A stretch of 64,000 bases of DNA from Pseudomonas kairouanensis (GCF_004682055.1 NZ_QUZU01000006.1:148265-212264), one strand, 5' to 3'. Shown: positions 1 to 8,359, counted from the stretch's first letter. Numbers and translations are program-made. The notes: generated by a model not told the origin, from the letters alone.

Positions 1-2
1 CG

Positions 3-119
3 TTGCAGGGCATGGCCAACTTTGCCTGGTTTACCGGGTGCTTCCTGGGTGGGCTGTTTTTCCTGGTGTTGGCGCGGCGCGAGCAGCTTCGTGCGCCAGC
101 GCCGATGGTTGCCGGCTGA
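3..119 (+). CDS. C-terminal end of a gene entering from the left, probably an MFS-type membrane transporter
   Basis: Only the last 38 codons are in the window. They read as one hydrophobic helix (residues around FAWFTGCFLGGLFFLVL) followed by a short basic and proline-rich cytoplasmic tail ending at TGA 117-119. A final transmembrane helix with a short charged tail is typical of MFS carriers, but nothing here identifies a substrate. The frame overlaps the last 89 bases of the convergent MFS gene on the minus strand, so one of the two 3' ends lies over the other. The membrane-protein assignment is an inference from hydrophobicity. Confidence 0.5.
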   Translation: MQGMANFAWFTGCFLGGLFFLVLARREQLRAPAPMVAG

Positions 120-1230
120 TCAATATCGAGCCCGCCACTATCAAGCCGGCGCCGGCAATCACCAGCGCCGGTTGCAGGCCGCCGCTCACATGGCTGCTCA
201 CCGACGCCAGTAACGGTCCACACAACTGGCCGATGGCGAAACTGGTGGTGAGCAGGCCGGTGCTGCGCTGATAGCCGTGGGGCGCGATGTCCCGCAGGCG
301 TGCCATCACCAATTGCATGCAGGCCAGGAACGGTGCGCCGCATAGCAACACCCCCAGCGCCAGCCCCCAGCCATTGCCCAGCAGGCACGCCAATACTCCG
401 GCAGCTTGTAGCCATAACGTGGTCATCAACCAGCGGCGGGTGGTTTGCGGGTGTTTACGGCGCAGGCTTGCCACCCCCACGCCAATCGCTGCGGCCAGGC
501 CAAAGCACGGCCAGAACAGGTCGGCCTGCCAGGCGCCTTGGAACTGTGCGTTGGCCATTTGCGCTAAAAAAGTCGCCGGGATGATGTAGCCCAAGCCGAA
601 CAGGAAATAGATCCAGCCCAGGTGCGCGATGCTTGCATTCTCATCAGTCTTTGCCTCGGTTGTGCTGGTCGGGCTGGGCTGTGGCAGGAACGGCAGAATT
701 ACCAGCAACATCAGCAATGCCACCCCGCCATACACCAGCCACAACGTCGCCGAGGTTTGCCCCAGCAGGTTTGAGCCCAACGCCAGCAACCCCGTCAGCA
801 AAATCCCCAATCCAGGCCCGGCAAATATCAACGCCCCAAGGCGTGGGCGCCCGGCCGCCAGCGCCAGCGGTTGACTCAGGCTGGTAATCATCACCAACGC
901 CCAGGCACTCGCCACGCCTGTACCAAAGCGTAACAGCAGGTGCGCCCAGAACCCGTGAGCCCAGTACGACGCCAGGATCAGCAGCACGCACAACCACAGA
1001 CCACCGTACAAGCGACCACGAACGTGGTGATGGCTGCGCGCAAAGATCGAGTCCACCGCACCCACGAAGTAACCCAGATAGTTCGCCGCTGCGATCAAGC
1101 CGGCGCCGGTCAAGTCGATCTGCCCTTCGCTGAGCAAATGCGGCATTTGCGGGGTGAGGGCGAAACGGCCGATGCCCATGGCCATCATGAGGGCGACGCA
1201 ACTGGCGAGTAAGCGAATCAGGCGTGACAT
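31..1230 (-). CDS. YbfB/YjiJ-family MFS transporter
   Basis: A 399-residue integral membrane protein with about 12 hydrophobic segments. The N-terminal helix carries the 'MGIGRFALTP' signature seen in the YbfB/YjiJ (MFS_4) group of putative efflux carriers, and a Gly-rich helix (GLGILLTGLLALG) follows mid-protein. The substrate is unknown. ATG at 1230 starts the conserved N-terminus directly. The gene is divergent from the LysR gene at 1335 with about 100 bp between, the usual layout of a regulator and its target. The hydrophilic C-terminal tail of about 30 residues overlaps the convergent partial gene at the left edge. Family call firm, function unknown. Confidence 0.85.
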   Translation of the reverse strand: MSRLIRLLASCVALMMAMGIGRFALTPQMPHLLSEGQIDLTGAGLIAAANYLGYFVGAVDSIFARSHHHVRGRLYGGLWLCVLLILASYWAHGFWAHLLLRFGTGVASAWALVMITSLSQPLALAAGRPRLGALIFAGPGLGILLTGLLALGSNLLGQTSATLWLVYGGVALLMLLVILPFLPQPSPTSTTEAKTDENASIAHLGWIYFLFGLGYIIPATFLAQMANAQFQGAWQADLFWPCFGLAAAIGVGVASLRRKHPQTTRRWLMTTLWLQAAGVLACLLGNGWGLALGVLLCGAPFLACMQLVMARLRDIAPHGYQRSTGLLTTSFAIGQLCGPLLASVSSHVSGGLQPALVIAGAGLIVAGSILISRQPSALAHEAARAAPTPGKTAHPGSTR

Positions 1231-1334
1231 GGTCGGGGTTCCTGTAAGGCAGCGAATGACCTTCAGGCTAAAGCTGATTGACTTTCTGTAAAATTGAATA
1301 ATAGTGAGTAACTTGTTCAGTTTTGGAGAAAGGT

Positions 1335-2228
1335 ATGGAGTTCAGTCAATTGCGCATTTTCCAGGCCGTGGCGGAAGAGGGCTCCATTACTCGGGCGGCC
1401 GAGCGCTTGCACCGTGTGCCGTCGAACCTGTCGACCCGGCTCAAACAAATGGAGGAGCAGCTCGGGGTAGAGTTGTTCGTGCGTGAACGTCAGCGTTTAC
1501 AGCTTTCTCCTGCGGGAAAAGTGTTACTGGACTACAGCACCCGCCTGCTGGCCTTGCACGACGAAGCCCATGGCGCCGTGCAGGGTGGCCAACCGGCCGG
1601 CGATTTTGTGCTGGGCAGCATGTACAGCACTGCGGCGGTTCATTTGCCAAAGTTGTTGGCCGGTTATCACAAGGCGTACCCGATGGTGAACCTGCAGGTG
1701 CAATCGGCGCCCAGTGGTGAGGTGCTGGAAGGCTTGATTACCGGTCGCTTGGACGCAGGTTTTGTGGACGGCCCCGTCACCATTGCCACCCTGGACGGCG
1801 TAGCGCTGTGCGAAGAGCGCTTGGTGCTGATCTGCGAGGCTGATCACCCGCCGGTGCGCGGGCCGCAAGATGTCGCCGGACGTTCGGTGTTCACCTTCCG
1901 ACGCAGCTGCGCCTATCGCACCCGGCTGGAAACCTGGTTTTCCCACGAGCGCGTGGCCATGGGCCGTGCGATTGAGATCGAGTCCTATCAGGGCATGCTT
2001 GCGTGTGTGATCGCCGGTTCCGGGGTGGCATTGATGTCCCAATCCATGCTCGACAGCCTGCCGGGCAAGGACAGCGTGTCCGTTCATCCGCTGACAGGGC
2101 CTTTTGCCACTGCAACCACCTGGCTGATGTGGCGAAAGGGTATGCTCGGCGCTAACCTCAACGCATGGATTGACTTGCAGCAGGCGGGCAAGGCCGAAGT
2201 CCTGCAAGACACACGGGCCATTGCTTGA
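1335..2228 (+). CDS. LysR-family transcriptional regulator
   Basis: A 297-residue LysR-type regulator. Residues 1-60 form the winged helix-turn-helix (FSQLRIFQAVAEEGSITRAA... then SNLSTRLKQMEEQLG), and about 90-290 form the periplasmic-binding-like effector domain. ATG at 1335 is preferred over the TTG 12 bases upstream because the HTH begins there and GGAG precedes it. It is transcribed away from the MFS gene, so it probably controls that transporter from the 104-bp shared region, which contains a TTGACT hexamer at 1278 and AT-rich sequence. The ligand is unknown. Confidence 0.88.
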   Translation: MEFSQLRIFQAVAEEGSITRAAERLHRVPSNLSTRLKQMEEQLGVELFVRERQRLQLSPAGKVLLDYSTRLLALHDEAHGAVQGGQPAGDFVLGSMYSTAAVHLPKLLAGYHKAYPMVNLQVQSAPSGEVLEGLITGRLDAGFVDGPVTIATLDGVALCEERLVLICEADHPPVRGPQDVAGRSVFTFRRSCAYRTRLETWFSHERVAMGRAIEIESYQGMLACVIAGSGVALMSQSMLDSLPGKDSVSVHPLTGPFATATTWLMWRKGMLGANLNAWIDLQQAGKAEVLQDTRAIA

Positions 2229-2243
2229 ACGAGCCGTCAGGAT

Positions 2244-2257
2244 TTGAATCAATTCAG
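2244..2257 (+). promoter_or_regulatory. Anr/FNR-like half-palindrome upstream of the PA1414-family ORF
   Basis: TTGA-N6-TCAG, one base from the TTGA-N6-TCAA core shared by FNR, Anr and Dnr sites. It lies 115 bp upstream of the small ORF at 2372. In P. aeruginosa PA1414 (sicX) is strongly Anr-induced at low oxygen, which is why the site was looked for. The spacing to any good -10 hexamer is not convincing, so it is only a candidate. Confidence 0.3.
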
Positions 2258-2371
2258 TAATAGTTCGTTGTGGTTTCGTTCAAGCATTACGTAGGACTTA
2301 GGGCTACTATCAGTGTAGGAAAAGGCGACAGAATTGGCGCCTGCCAGCATTACCCTCAAAGGGGGCAAACC

Positions 2372-2494
2372 ATGAAAGAGAAAATTCAAAACTGGCTCCA
2401 CGACCTTGGTGTTGCACTGGGCTTGATCGAGCCGCCGATGCAACCCATACCGATTCGTACGGATGACGAGCAGCGCCGGCCGCGTCGCAGGTAA
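2372..2494 (+). CDS. PA1414-family small protein / possible sicX-like small-RNA locus
   Basis: A 40-residue ORF with a strong ribosome site (AAAGGGGGC ending 5 bases before ATG). The peptide starts MKEKIQNWLHDLGVALGLIE, then a proline-rich stretch and a basic RRPRRR end. It matches my memory of the PA1414 family, tiny proteins conserved in Pseudomonas. The position supports this: the genes that follow match PA1418-PA1422 order. In P. aeruginosa PA1414 is the locus of SicX, an Anr-induced small RNA active in low oxygen and chronic infection. Whether this copy acts as peptide, RNA or both cannot be read from sequence. A REPIN follows 25 bp after the stop. Confidence 0.7.
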   Translation: MKEKIQNWLHDLGVALGLIEPPMQPIPIRTDDEQRRPRRR

Positions 2495-2519
2495 TCGCCA
2501 GTCACAGCCGAATTAAAAA

Positions 2520-2608
2520 TGTGGGAGCGGGCTTGCTCGCGAAGGTGGTGTGTCAGTCGATGAATAATTGGCCGATACACCGCCTTCGCGAGCAAGCCCG
2601 CTCCCACA
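2520..2608. repeat. REPIN (inverted pair of REP sequences)
   Basis: Two near-identical arms in inverted orientation, beginning GTGGGAGCGGGCTTGCTCGC on the left and its complement on the right, separated by about 40 bp of divergent DNA. Each arm is itself a small hairpin (GCGGGCTTGCTCGC). This is the typical REP doublet of the P. fluorescens group, mobilised in trans by a RAYT transposase. No RAYT gene is in the window. Confidence 0.9.
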
Positions 2609-2611
2609 GTC

Positions 2612-2899
2612 GGTTGTGTGCCAGGCACAACTGGCGGGTGAAACATCCGGTGTCGCACCCGCTGAAGTAACCATTTCCTATCCAGCTATTCGCCACATCC
2701 TCCTCCCCAGTACGCCAATGACATTCAAGCGTAGGAATCGAGCTACCTGCTTATCAGAACCACCTGGCTTATTTAGTTTTTCAGATGCGCGTAGGTTCAG
2801 TGCCGACAGCCAGTACGGCCACTGTAATCGGACAACGCGCACACGTATTTCGGCAGTGGCCTGACTCATCGATAAGTCCGTATTGATGGAGACCTAGCC
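2612..2899. other. Gap of about 290 bp without a recognisable gene
   Basis: Sequence between the REPIN and the damaged oxidoreductase ORF. It is less GC-rich than the flanking core genes and has stops in all frames. I see no convincing promoter or terminator. It presumably contains the old promoter region of the downstream locus. Confidence 0.5.
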
Positions 2900-3321
2900 A
2901 TGTCGCTCTCAAGCGCTGCGCCAGTCACCGCGTCACTGATAGCCACGACCGAAACGATCTTGCATATCGCACCTGTGTCGAAACGCTGGAGGACCGATGC
3001 ACCCAGCAACGTGGTATTTCTTCCCTCAACATTGACCAAGCAAGCCCTGCTGATACAGATCGCACTCCTGCGTCCATCAGTGATCATTGTTGGGGATCAA
3101 GTCATCGATGCAGACATCATTGGCCAATGGCGGGTATCTCACCCCTTCGCAGAACTGCGCTTGGTCCGCAGGGGCACAAGTCTGGATAGGGTGAGGCTGG
3201 ACCTGTGCCGGTCCAACGACATTCGAGTGATCATACGCCTGGGGTCAACGCGCCGCACGTCGCGGCTTACATCGCACATTGGCTGACACAGGCCGATGGC
3301 TCCATACCCGGTGATGTGTGA
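2900..3321 (+). pseudogene. Frameshifted N-terminal fragment of a D-2-hydroxyacid-dehydrogenase-like protein
   Basis: From ATG 2900 the frame runs through residues resembling the N-terminal domain of D-2-hydroxyacid dehydrogenases and reaches 'NDIRVI' at about 3232. There the family motif should continue INTPGVNAPHVAAY. That motif is present, but in the next frame. One A missing in ATCATACG (ATCAATACG expected) at 3233-3234 explains it. The corrected frame then continues to TGA 3319-3321, without a complete NAD-binding domain. The uncorrected frame ends at 3286 in non-homologous sequence. Upstream AGACC is a weak ribosome site. It is probably a decaying gene; a sequencing error at 3233 is the alternative. 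Confidence 0.55.
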
Positions 3322-3896
3322 GCGTGATGGCCTTGCACGGTCTTGTGAGGCGCAAGCTCGCACAATCATTGACGATCCCCGCCCAGCCGGTAGATGCCGG
3401 GGCTGCGCGTGTGTCGGTTATCGGTAGAGGTATCAACGGCCTGCTGCAGGCGGTGATGCTTCGTCTGGCGAATTATCAGGTTACGGTGTACGGAGGAAAC
3501 CAGGAGAACGATGGCACCAGTCACAACTGCGCCGATCAGTATTTGGCCATTGAGTGCAATCGTGCAGGTATCACGTTGTTTGAAAAACTCATTGCCGATA
3601 ATCAATCGTTGGCAATGGACACTGCCCATCTAATGAATGAACTGGAGGCGCTTTTGCAGCGCTCCGGTGTGGAGTTCGTATCCGCGCCTCTGAGCCTGGC
3701 CAAAATTGCTGAGCTGAGTAGAGAGCACTGCGTCGTTACTGCGACGCGAGGGGAGAACGGGCATTCGATTGTTTATTGCGGTGCTTATCATCGAATTGCG
3801 ACCGACGAAACTTATTGCGCAAGTGCAACGCGGGCCTTGGTGTGGGCATGTTTGGTACAGGAAGTTATCCAGGCCAAGCTCAAACATGAAAGTTGA
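3318..3896 (+). CDS. Short FAD/NAD-binding-like protein, possibly a remnant of an oxidoreductase
   Basis: A 192-residue ORF whose GTG start overlaps the previous corrected stop (GTGA). Around residues 30-55 it has a Rossmann dinucleotide motif (VSVIGRGINGLLQAV, then an acceptor strand VTVYG), as in DAO-type flavin oxidoreductases. The rest does not match any family I know. The protein is about half the length of a working DAO-type enzyme. Residues 2-18 (SVMALHGLVRRKLAQSL) look like a worn version of the NAD-binding strand that the upstream dehydrogenase fragment lacks, so this may be the product of deletion between two genes. The enzyme activity is unknown and doubtful. Confidence 0.45.
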   Translation: MSVMALHGLVRRKLAQSLTIPAQPVDAGAARVSVIGRGINGLLQAVMLRLANYQVTVYGGNQENDGTSHNCADQYLAIECNRAGITLFEKLIADNQSLAMDTAHLMNELEALLQRSGVEFVSAPLSLAKIAELSREHCVVTATRGENGHSIVYCGAYHRIATDETYCASATRALVWACLVQEVIQAKLKHES

Positions 3897-3908
3897 ATAA
3901 CAAAAAAA

Positions 3909-3935
3909 CGGGCACGACATCCGACGTCGTGCCCG
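3909..3935 (-). terminator. Intrinsic terminator of the gbuA operon
   Basis: A perfect 10-bp stem, CGGGCACGAC with GTCGTGCCCG, around a 7-base loop. On the minus strand it is followed by seven T residues. It lies 32 bp beyond the symporter stop and would end the leftward operon. It faces the plus-strand ORF ending at 3896. Confidence 0.85.
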
Positions 3936-3966
3936 CTGAAGAAACCGCTCTAAATGCCCTTACACA

Positions 3967-5349
3967 TCACACCGCCCGAGCTGCCACCGCCGCAGGCTTT
4001 CGCGACAACAAACTCACCAGCACAAAACTCACCAACCCCACCGTCAGGCTGTAGTAGATCGGCGTGTTCGCATCCAGCCCATCCTTGAACATGAACACCA
4101 GCGCCGTCACAAAGCCCAGTGTCATCGACGTAATCGCCCCGGATGTGGTTGCACGCTTCCAGAAGATCGCACCGATCAGCGGGATCAACATGCCGCCTAC
4201 CAGCAGGTTGTACGCCAGCGTCAGGGCACTGATCACGTCGTTGACCACCAGCGCGATGCCCAGCACGGCAATCCCGGTCAACATTGTGAACAGGCGGTTG
4301 ATCGCCAGGCTCGACTGTTTACCGCCACGCAAACGCGGCAGCAGGTCTTCGGTCAGCACGGTGGAGGCTGCCAGCAAGCCGGCACTGGCGGTGGACATCA
4401 TTGCGGCCAGTGCAGCGGCGATCACCAGGCCACGGATGCCATCTGGCAGCGAGGCTTTGACGATGGCGGCGAAGGCGTTGTTGACGTTGTCCAGGTCCGG
4501 GATCAGCACATGGGCGGCCATACCGATCAACGCACAGGCCAGGCCGTAGAGGATGCAGTAGAAGCCAGCGAAAGTGCCTGCGTACTTGGCGACCTTTTCG
4601 TCACGGGCGGTGAACACCCGTTGCCAGATGTCCTGGCCGATCAGGATGCCGAAAAAGTAGATCATGAAGTAGGTGATGATCGTGTCCCAGCCAATCGCGG
4701 TGAAGCTGAAACTCGACGCCGGCAGCTTGGCCACCAGTTCGTCCCAGCCGCCAACGCGGTATAGGCAGATTGGCAGCAGGATAAACATCAGGCCGACAGT
4801 CTTGATCACGAATTGCACGATGTCGGTGAGGGTCAGCGACCACATGCCGCCGATGGTCGAATACACCACCACCACGCCACCGCCCAACAGCACCGAGATC
4901 CAGAACGGCAGGCCGAACAGCACTTGCAGCACCGTGCCGATGGCCAGGATCGAGGTGACGCCGATCATCAGCGCGTAGGCCAGCATGATCACCGCGCTGG
5001 CCTGGCGGGCCATGGGGTTGTAGCGTTTTTCCAGCACCTGGGTGACGGTGAAGATCTTTAGCTTGAGCAACGGCTTGGCCAGGAACAGGTTCAGCGCAAT
5101 GATCCCCATGCCCAGCGCGGCGCACAGCCAGAAGCCGGAGATGCCATGTACATAACCCAAGCGCACGGTACCGACGGTGGAGGCACCGCCCAAGACCGTG
5201 GCGGCCATGGTGCCCATGTACAGCGACGGCCCGAGGTTGCGACCGGCCACCAAATAGTCTTCGTGGGTCTTGGCACGGCGCATGCCGTAGTAACCGAGCA
5301 CCAGCATGCCAGCGGCGTAGATGAGTACGACGAATAAATCCAAAGCCAT
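3967..5349 (-). CDS. Sodium:solute symporter family protein
   Basis: A 460-residue polytopic membrane protein of the SSS family with about 12-13 hydrophobic helices. The N-terminal pattern is typical of the family: 'EDYLVAGRNLGP' after helix 1, 'GGASTVGTVRLGY' in helix 2, and 'AALAAMMSTASAGLLAAS' at the sodium-site helix. It is the last gene of the leftward operon beginning with gbuA and corresponds in position to PA1418. Linkage to guanidinobutyrase suggests uptake of 4-guanidinobutyrate, agmatine or a related cation, but that is inference. The ATG is 24 bp from the upstream stop. Confidence 0.85.
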   Translation of the reverse strand: MALDLFVVLIYAAGMLVLGYYGMRRAKTHEDYLVAGRNLGPSLYMGTMAATVLGGASTVGTVRLGYVHGISGFWLCAALGMGIIALNLFLAKPLLKLKIFTVTQVLEKRYNPMARQASAVIMLAYALMIGVTSILAIGTVLQVLFGLPFWISVLLGGGVVVVYSTIGGMWSLTLTDIVQFVIKTVGLMFILLPICLYRVGGWDELVAKLPASSFSFTAIGWDTIITYFMIYFFGILIGQDIWQRVFTARDEKVAKYAGTFAGFYCILYGLACALIGMAAHVLIPDLDNVNNAFAAIVKASLPDGIRGLVIAAALAAMMSTASAGLLAASTVLTEDLLPRLRGGKQSSLAINRLFTMLTGIAVLGIALVVNDVISALTLAYNLLVGGMLIPLIGAIFWKRATTSGAITSMTLGFVTALVFMFKDGLDANTPIYYSLTVGLVSFVLVSLLSRKPAAVAARAV

Positions 5350-5373
5350 GACGGCGGTTCTCCGATTATTTTT

Positions 5374-6882
5374 TTAGGTAGGGGAGTGGGCTGTGGTAAG
5401 TGCACTGCCTGTGGCAAGGGAGCTGGCTCCCGCGGGCCCATACACCGCAGCCGGCTCAGGAAAAACGCGCAGCAAGGTCAGGTAAACCACCGACGCCAAC
5501 CCCAGCGTCACCGGCAAACTGATATCAATGCCATCGGCCAGATTGCCCAAGGGCCCGACAAACTGCCCCGGCAAGTTGACGAAGCACAGCCCCACCAACG
5601 CGCTCGGAATCCACGCTCCCAGCCCACGCCAATTCCAGCCATGGCTGAACCAGTAGCGGCCGCCGGTTTCTCCACGGGTGAACACCTGCAAGTCATCCGG
5701 GCAGTAGAAGCCGCGACGCACGATCAGGCCGATGATCATCATCACCATCCACGGCGTGGTGCAGGTGATGATCAGCACGGCGAAGGTCGACACGCTCTGC
5801 ACCAGGTTGGCGGCGAAACGTCCGATAAAGATGAAGGCAATCGACATCACCCCGATCAGCAAGGTGGCCTTGACCCGCGACAGCAGGCGCGGGAACACGC
5901 TGGACATGTCCAACCCCGTGCCATACAGCGAGGTGGTGCCGGTGGACATGCCGCCGATCACCGCAATCAGGCACACCGGCAGGAAGAACCAGGTCGGTGC
6001 TACCGCCAGCAAGCCGCCGACGTAGTTGTTGGCCGCGATGTAGTCCGGTGCCTTGATCGCTACGATGGTCGCGGTGGCCAGGCCGAACAGGAACGGGATC
6101 AACGTGGCGATTTGCGCCAAGACCACCGCCAGCATGATGCGCATTTTCGGCGTCTCACGCGGGATGTAGCGCGACCAGTCACCCAGGAACGCACCGAAGG
6201 AAATCGGGTTGCTCATGGCCACTAGCGCAGCGCCAATGAAGGCAGCCCAGAAGCCGGTCTGGCCCATTGCGACAGTGCCTGCAAAGTGGCTGTCGAAGGC
6301 TGGCGCAAAGGCAAAGATCCCCAACAGGAACAGCAGACTCGCCGCCCATACCGCAATGCGGTTGACCCACAGCATGAAGCGAAAGCCGTAGATGCACACG
6401 GTCAGTACCAGGATCGCGAACACGCCGTAGGCCAAGCCCAGGGTCAGGTCGGTTTCCGGCAGGCCCACCAGACGTTTCGCACCGCCCACCAGTGCATCGC
6501 CTGAACTCCACACCGACAGTGAGAAGAAGGCAATCGCCGTCAGTAGCGACAGAAACGAGCCGACAATCCGCCCGTGCACGCCAAAGTGCGCACCGGAAGA
6601 CACAGCGTTATTGGTGCCATTGATCGGTCCGAACAGGCCCATGGGCGCCAGGATCAGCGCACCCACCAGCACGCCCAGCACAATCGCCCAGGCACCGGCC
6701 TGGAACGACAAGCCAAACAGCACGGGAAAGGAACCCAGCACGGCGGTGGCAAAGGTATTGGCACCGCCGAAGATCAGTCGGAACAGATCCTTGGGGCCGG
6801 CGGTACGTTCATGGTCCGGGATCTGTTCGACCCCGTTGGTTTCTATCTTGCGAATACGTTTATCGTTGTTTTTATTATTCAT
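5374..6882 (-). CDS. NCS1-family permease (cytosine/purine/allantoin type)
   Basis: A 502-residue membrane protein with about 12 transmembrane helices after a charged N-terminus. NCS1 features include the 'NGVEQIPDHERT' lead-in common to this subgroup, 'GPINGTNNAVSSGAHFGVHG' in the substrate-site region, and 'SNPISFGAFLGDWSRYIPRE' in the central helices. It sits between the NTF2-like gene (21 bp) and the symporter (24 bp), matching PA1419. A substrate linked to guanidino compounds is plausible because of gbuA; NCS1 carriers usually move nucleobases, hydantoins or related amides. Family firm, substrate inferred. Confidence 0.85.
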   Translation of the reverse strand: MNNKNNDKRIRKIETNGVEQIPDHERTAGPKDLFRLIFGGANTFATAVLGSFPVLFGLSFQAGAWAIVLGVLVGALILAPMGLFGPINGTNNAVSSGAHFGVHGRIVGSFLSLLTAIAFFSLSVWSSGDALVGGAKRLVGLPETDLTLGLAYGVFAILVLTVCIYGFRFMLWVNRIAVWAASLLFLLGIFAFAPAFDSHFAGTVAMGQTGFWAAFIGAALVAMSNPISFGAFLGDWSRYIPRETPKMRIMLAVVLAQIATLIPFLFGLATATIVAIKAPDYIAANNYVGGLLAVAPTWFFLPVCLIAVIGGMSTGTTSLYGTGLDMSSVFPRLLSRVKATLLIGVMSIAFIFIGRFAANLVQSVSTFAVLIITCTTPWMVMMIIGLIVRRGFYCPDDLQVFTRGETGGRYWFSHGWNWRGLGAWIPSALVGLCFVNLPGQFVGPLGNLADGIDISLPVTLGLASVVYLTLLRVFPEPAAVYGPAGASSLATGSALTTAHSPT

Positions 6883-6903
6883 GATCAGCTCCGATCACAT
6901 TGG

Positions 6904-7326
6904 CTAAGGGGGCGGCAGCCCTTCCGGCATAGCGGACAAATGTTCGTGACAGGCCAGCCACAGGCCTTCTTTTTGTTGTGTGCCAGATCCTTGTCGTTTG
7001 AAGACAATGGTCTCGCGTTCCTGGCTAAAGAATTGCTCCCCGTTCATGCGCAGCTCGGTGGCCACGTCATGAATAAAAATCGCCACGTCGCCTTGCAGGC
7101 TGACGAAGCCATTGCTCGATGTGCAGGACAGCACCTCGAACCCCTGGTCCTCGCGCCAGCTGTCCCACAACGCCTGGTAGGCATCGCGACTGAGCAGCGG
7201 CTGGGGGAGGGTGTAGAACACAAAGCTGGCGTCGGCCGTGAACGCGCCGAAGTAGGCGGCGCGGTCATTGCGGGCGAAGGCTGCCACCAGGTCGGCGGCG
7301 GCTTGCAGAACCGGCTGCGCGCTCAT
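6904..7326 (-). CDS. NTF2-like (SnoaL/DUF4440-type) protein
   Basis: 140 residues starting MSAQPVLQAAADLVAAFARND, the usual helix of an NTF2-like cone fold, followed by 'AYFGAFTADASFVFYT' and beta strands ending 'WLACHEHLSAMPEG'. The ATG overlaps the gbuA stop (TGATG), so translation is coupled. A longer frame upstream would run inside gbuA and is rejected. It matches the position of PA1420. Proteins of this fold bind small molecules or act as isomerases, hydrolases or scaffolds. A role in guanidinobutyrate catabolism is suggested only by the operon. Confidence 0.8.
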   Translation of the reverse strand: MSAQPVLQAAADLVAAFARNDRAAYFGAFTADASFVFYTLPQPLLSRDAYQALWDSWREDQGFEVLSCTSSNGFVSLQGDVAIFIHDVATELRMNGEQFFSQERETIVFKRQGSGTQQKEGLWLACHEHLSAMPEGLPPP

Positions 7327-8276
7327 CAGCGATGCGCCACGCCAGGCAGTACGCAAAGCATTTCGTACAGCAGGTTGGCGCCCAGCAGCGAGGTGTTGCC
7401 GGTGGTGTCGTAGGGCGGCGAAACTTCTACCAAATCGCAACCAACCAGGTCCAGGCCCTGGCAACCACGGATGATCTCGATGGCCTGGATGGTGGTGAGG
7501 CCGCCGATTTCCGGAGTGCCGGTGCCCGGTGCCCAGGCCGGGTCGATGCCGTCGATGTCAAAGCTCAGGTATACCGGGCCGTTGCCGACCTTTTCACGCA
7601 CTTCGGCCATCAATGGCGCGAGGGAGTGGTGCCAGCATTCTTCGGCCTGGACTACACGGAACCCCTGTTTGCGGCTCCAGTTGAAGTCTTCGGCGGTGTA
7701 GCCCTGGGCGCGCAGCCCGATCTGCACCACACGGTCGCAGTCCAGCAGGCCTTCTTCCACCGCACGGCGGAAGGTAGTGCCGTGGGCGATTTTCTCGCCG
7801 AACATATGGTCGTTCACATCGGCGTGGGCATCGATGTGCACCAGGCCAACCTTGCCGTGTTTTTTGTGGATGGCGCGCAGGATCGGCAGGGTGATGGTGT
7901 GGTCGCCGCCCAGGGTCATGGGGATCACATCGTGTTCGAGGATCTCGTCGTAGGCCTCTTCGATGATGCGCACCGCGTCCAGCAGGTTGAACGTGTTGAT
8001 CGCCACGTCGCCGATGTCGGCCACCGAGAGTGAGTCGAACGGTGCGGCGCCGGTGGCCATGTTGTAGGGGCGGATCATCACCGACTCGGCGCGGATTTCA
8101 CGGGGCCCGAAACGGGTGCCGGCGCGCAGCGAGGTGCCGATGTCCAGGGGCACGCCGACAAAGGCGGCGTCCAGGCCCTTGGCGGTTTGCAGGTGGGGGA
8201 GTCGCATCATGGTGGCGATGCCGGCAAAGCGCGGCATTTCGTTGCCGCCCAGTGGTTGGTGAAAAATCTTGTCCAC
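7326..8276 (-). CDS. gbuA: Guanidinobutyrase (ureohydrolase family)
   Basis: 316 residues. It hydrolyses 4-guanidinobutyrate to 4-aminobutyrate and urea, a step in the arginine transaminase/decarboxylase routes. The binuclear manganese motifs of ureohydrolases are visible: GGDHT (about residue 125), DAHADVND (about 150) and SFDIDGIDP (about 230), with the GTPEIGGL substrate loop after. The N-terminus 'HQPLGGNEMPRFAGIATMMR' is that of Pseudomonas GbuA. The start is GTG with GAGG eight bases upstream. It heads an operon with two transporters, and gbuR is divergent. The close paralogue GpuA is the alternative, but the gene order (gbuR next door) favours GbuA. Confidence 0.92.
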   Translation of the reverse strand: MDKIFHQPLGGNEMPRFAGIATMMRLPHLQTAKGLDAAFVGVPLDIGTSLRAGTRFGPREIRAESVMIRPYNMATGAAPFDSLSVADIGDVAINTFNLLDAVRIIEEAYDEILEHDVIPMTLGGDHTITLPILRAIHKKHGKVGLVHIDAHADVNDHMFGEKIAHGTTFRRAVEEGLLDCDRVVQIGLRAQGYTAEDFNWSRKQGFRVVQAEECWHHSLAPLMAEVREKVGNGPVYLSFDIDGIDPAWAPGTGTPEIGGLTTIQAIEIIRGCQGLDLVGCDLVEVSPPYDTTGNTSLLGANLLYEMLCVLPGVAHR

Positions 8277-8359
8277 GGGAGTGCCTCATCGTTGTTTTGT
8301 TTGTTAGGGGCCGATTCTGCGAAATGTGTGGAAACGAAAGAATCGGCAGGGGCAAATAC

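Noticed and set aside
2520..2608. Paired repeats as a CRISPR array
   Set aside because: Copies are inverted pairs scattered at gene ends, not regularly spaced direct repeats with unique spacers. They are REPINs.
2900..3286. Intact 128-aa protein from the first frame
   Set aside because: The last 18 codons are out of frame with an obvious family motif present in the next frame, so the simple ORF is not the native product.
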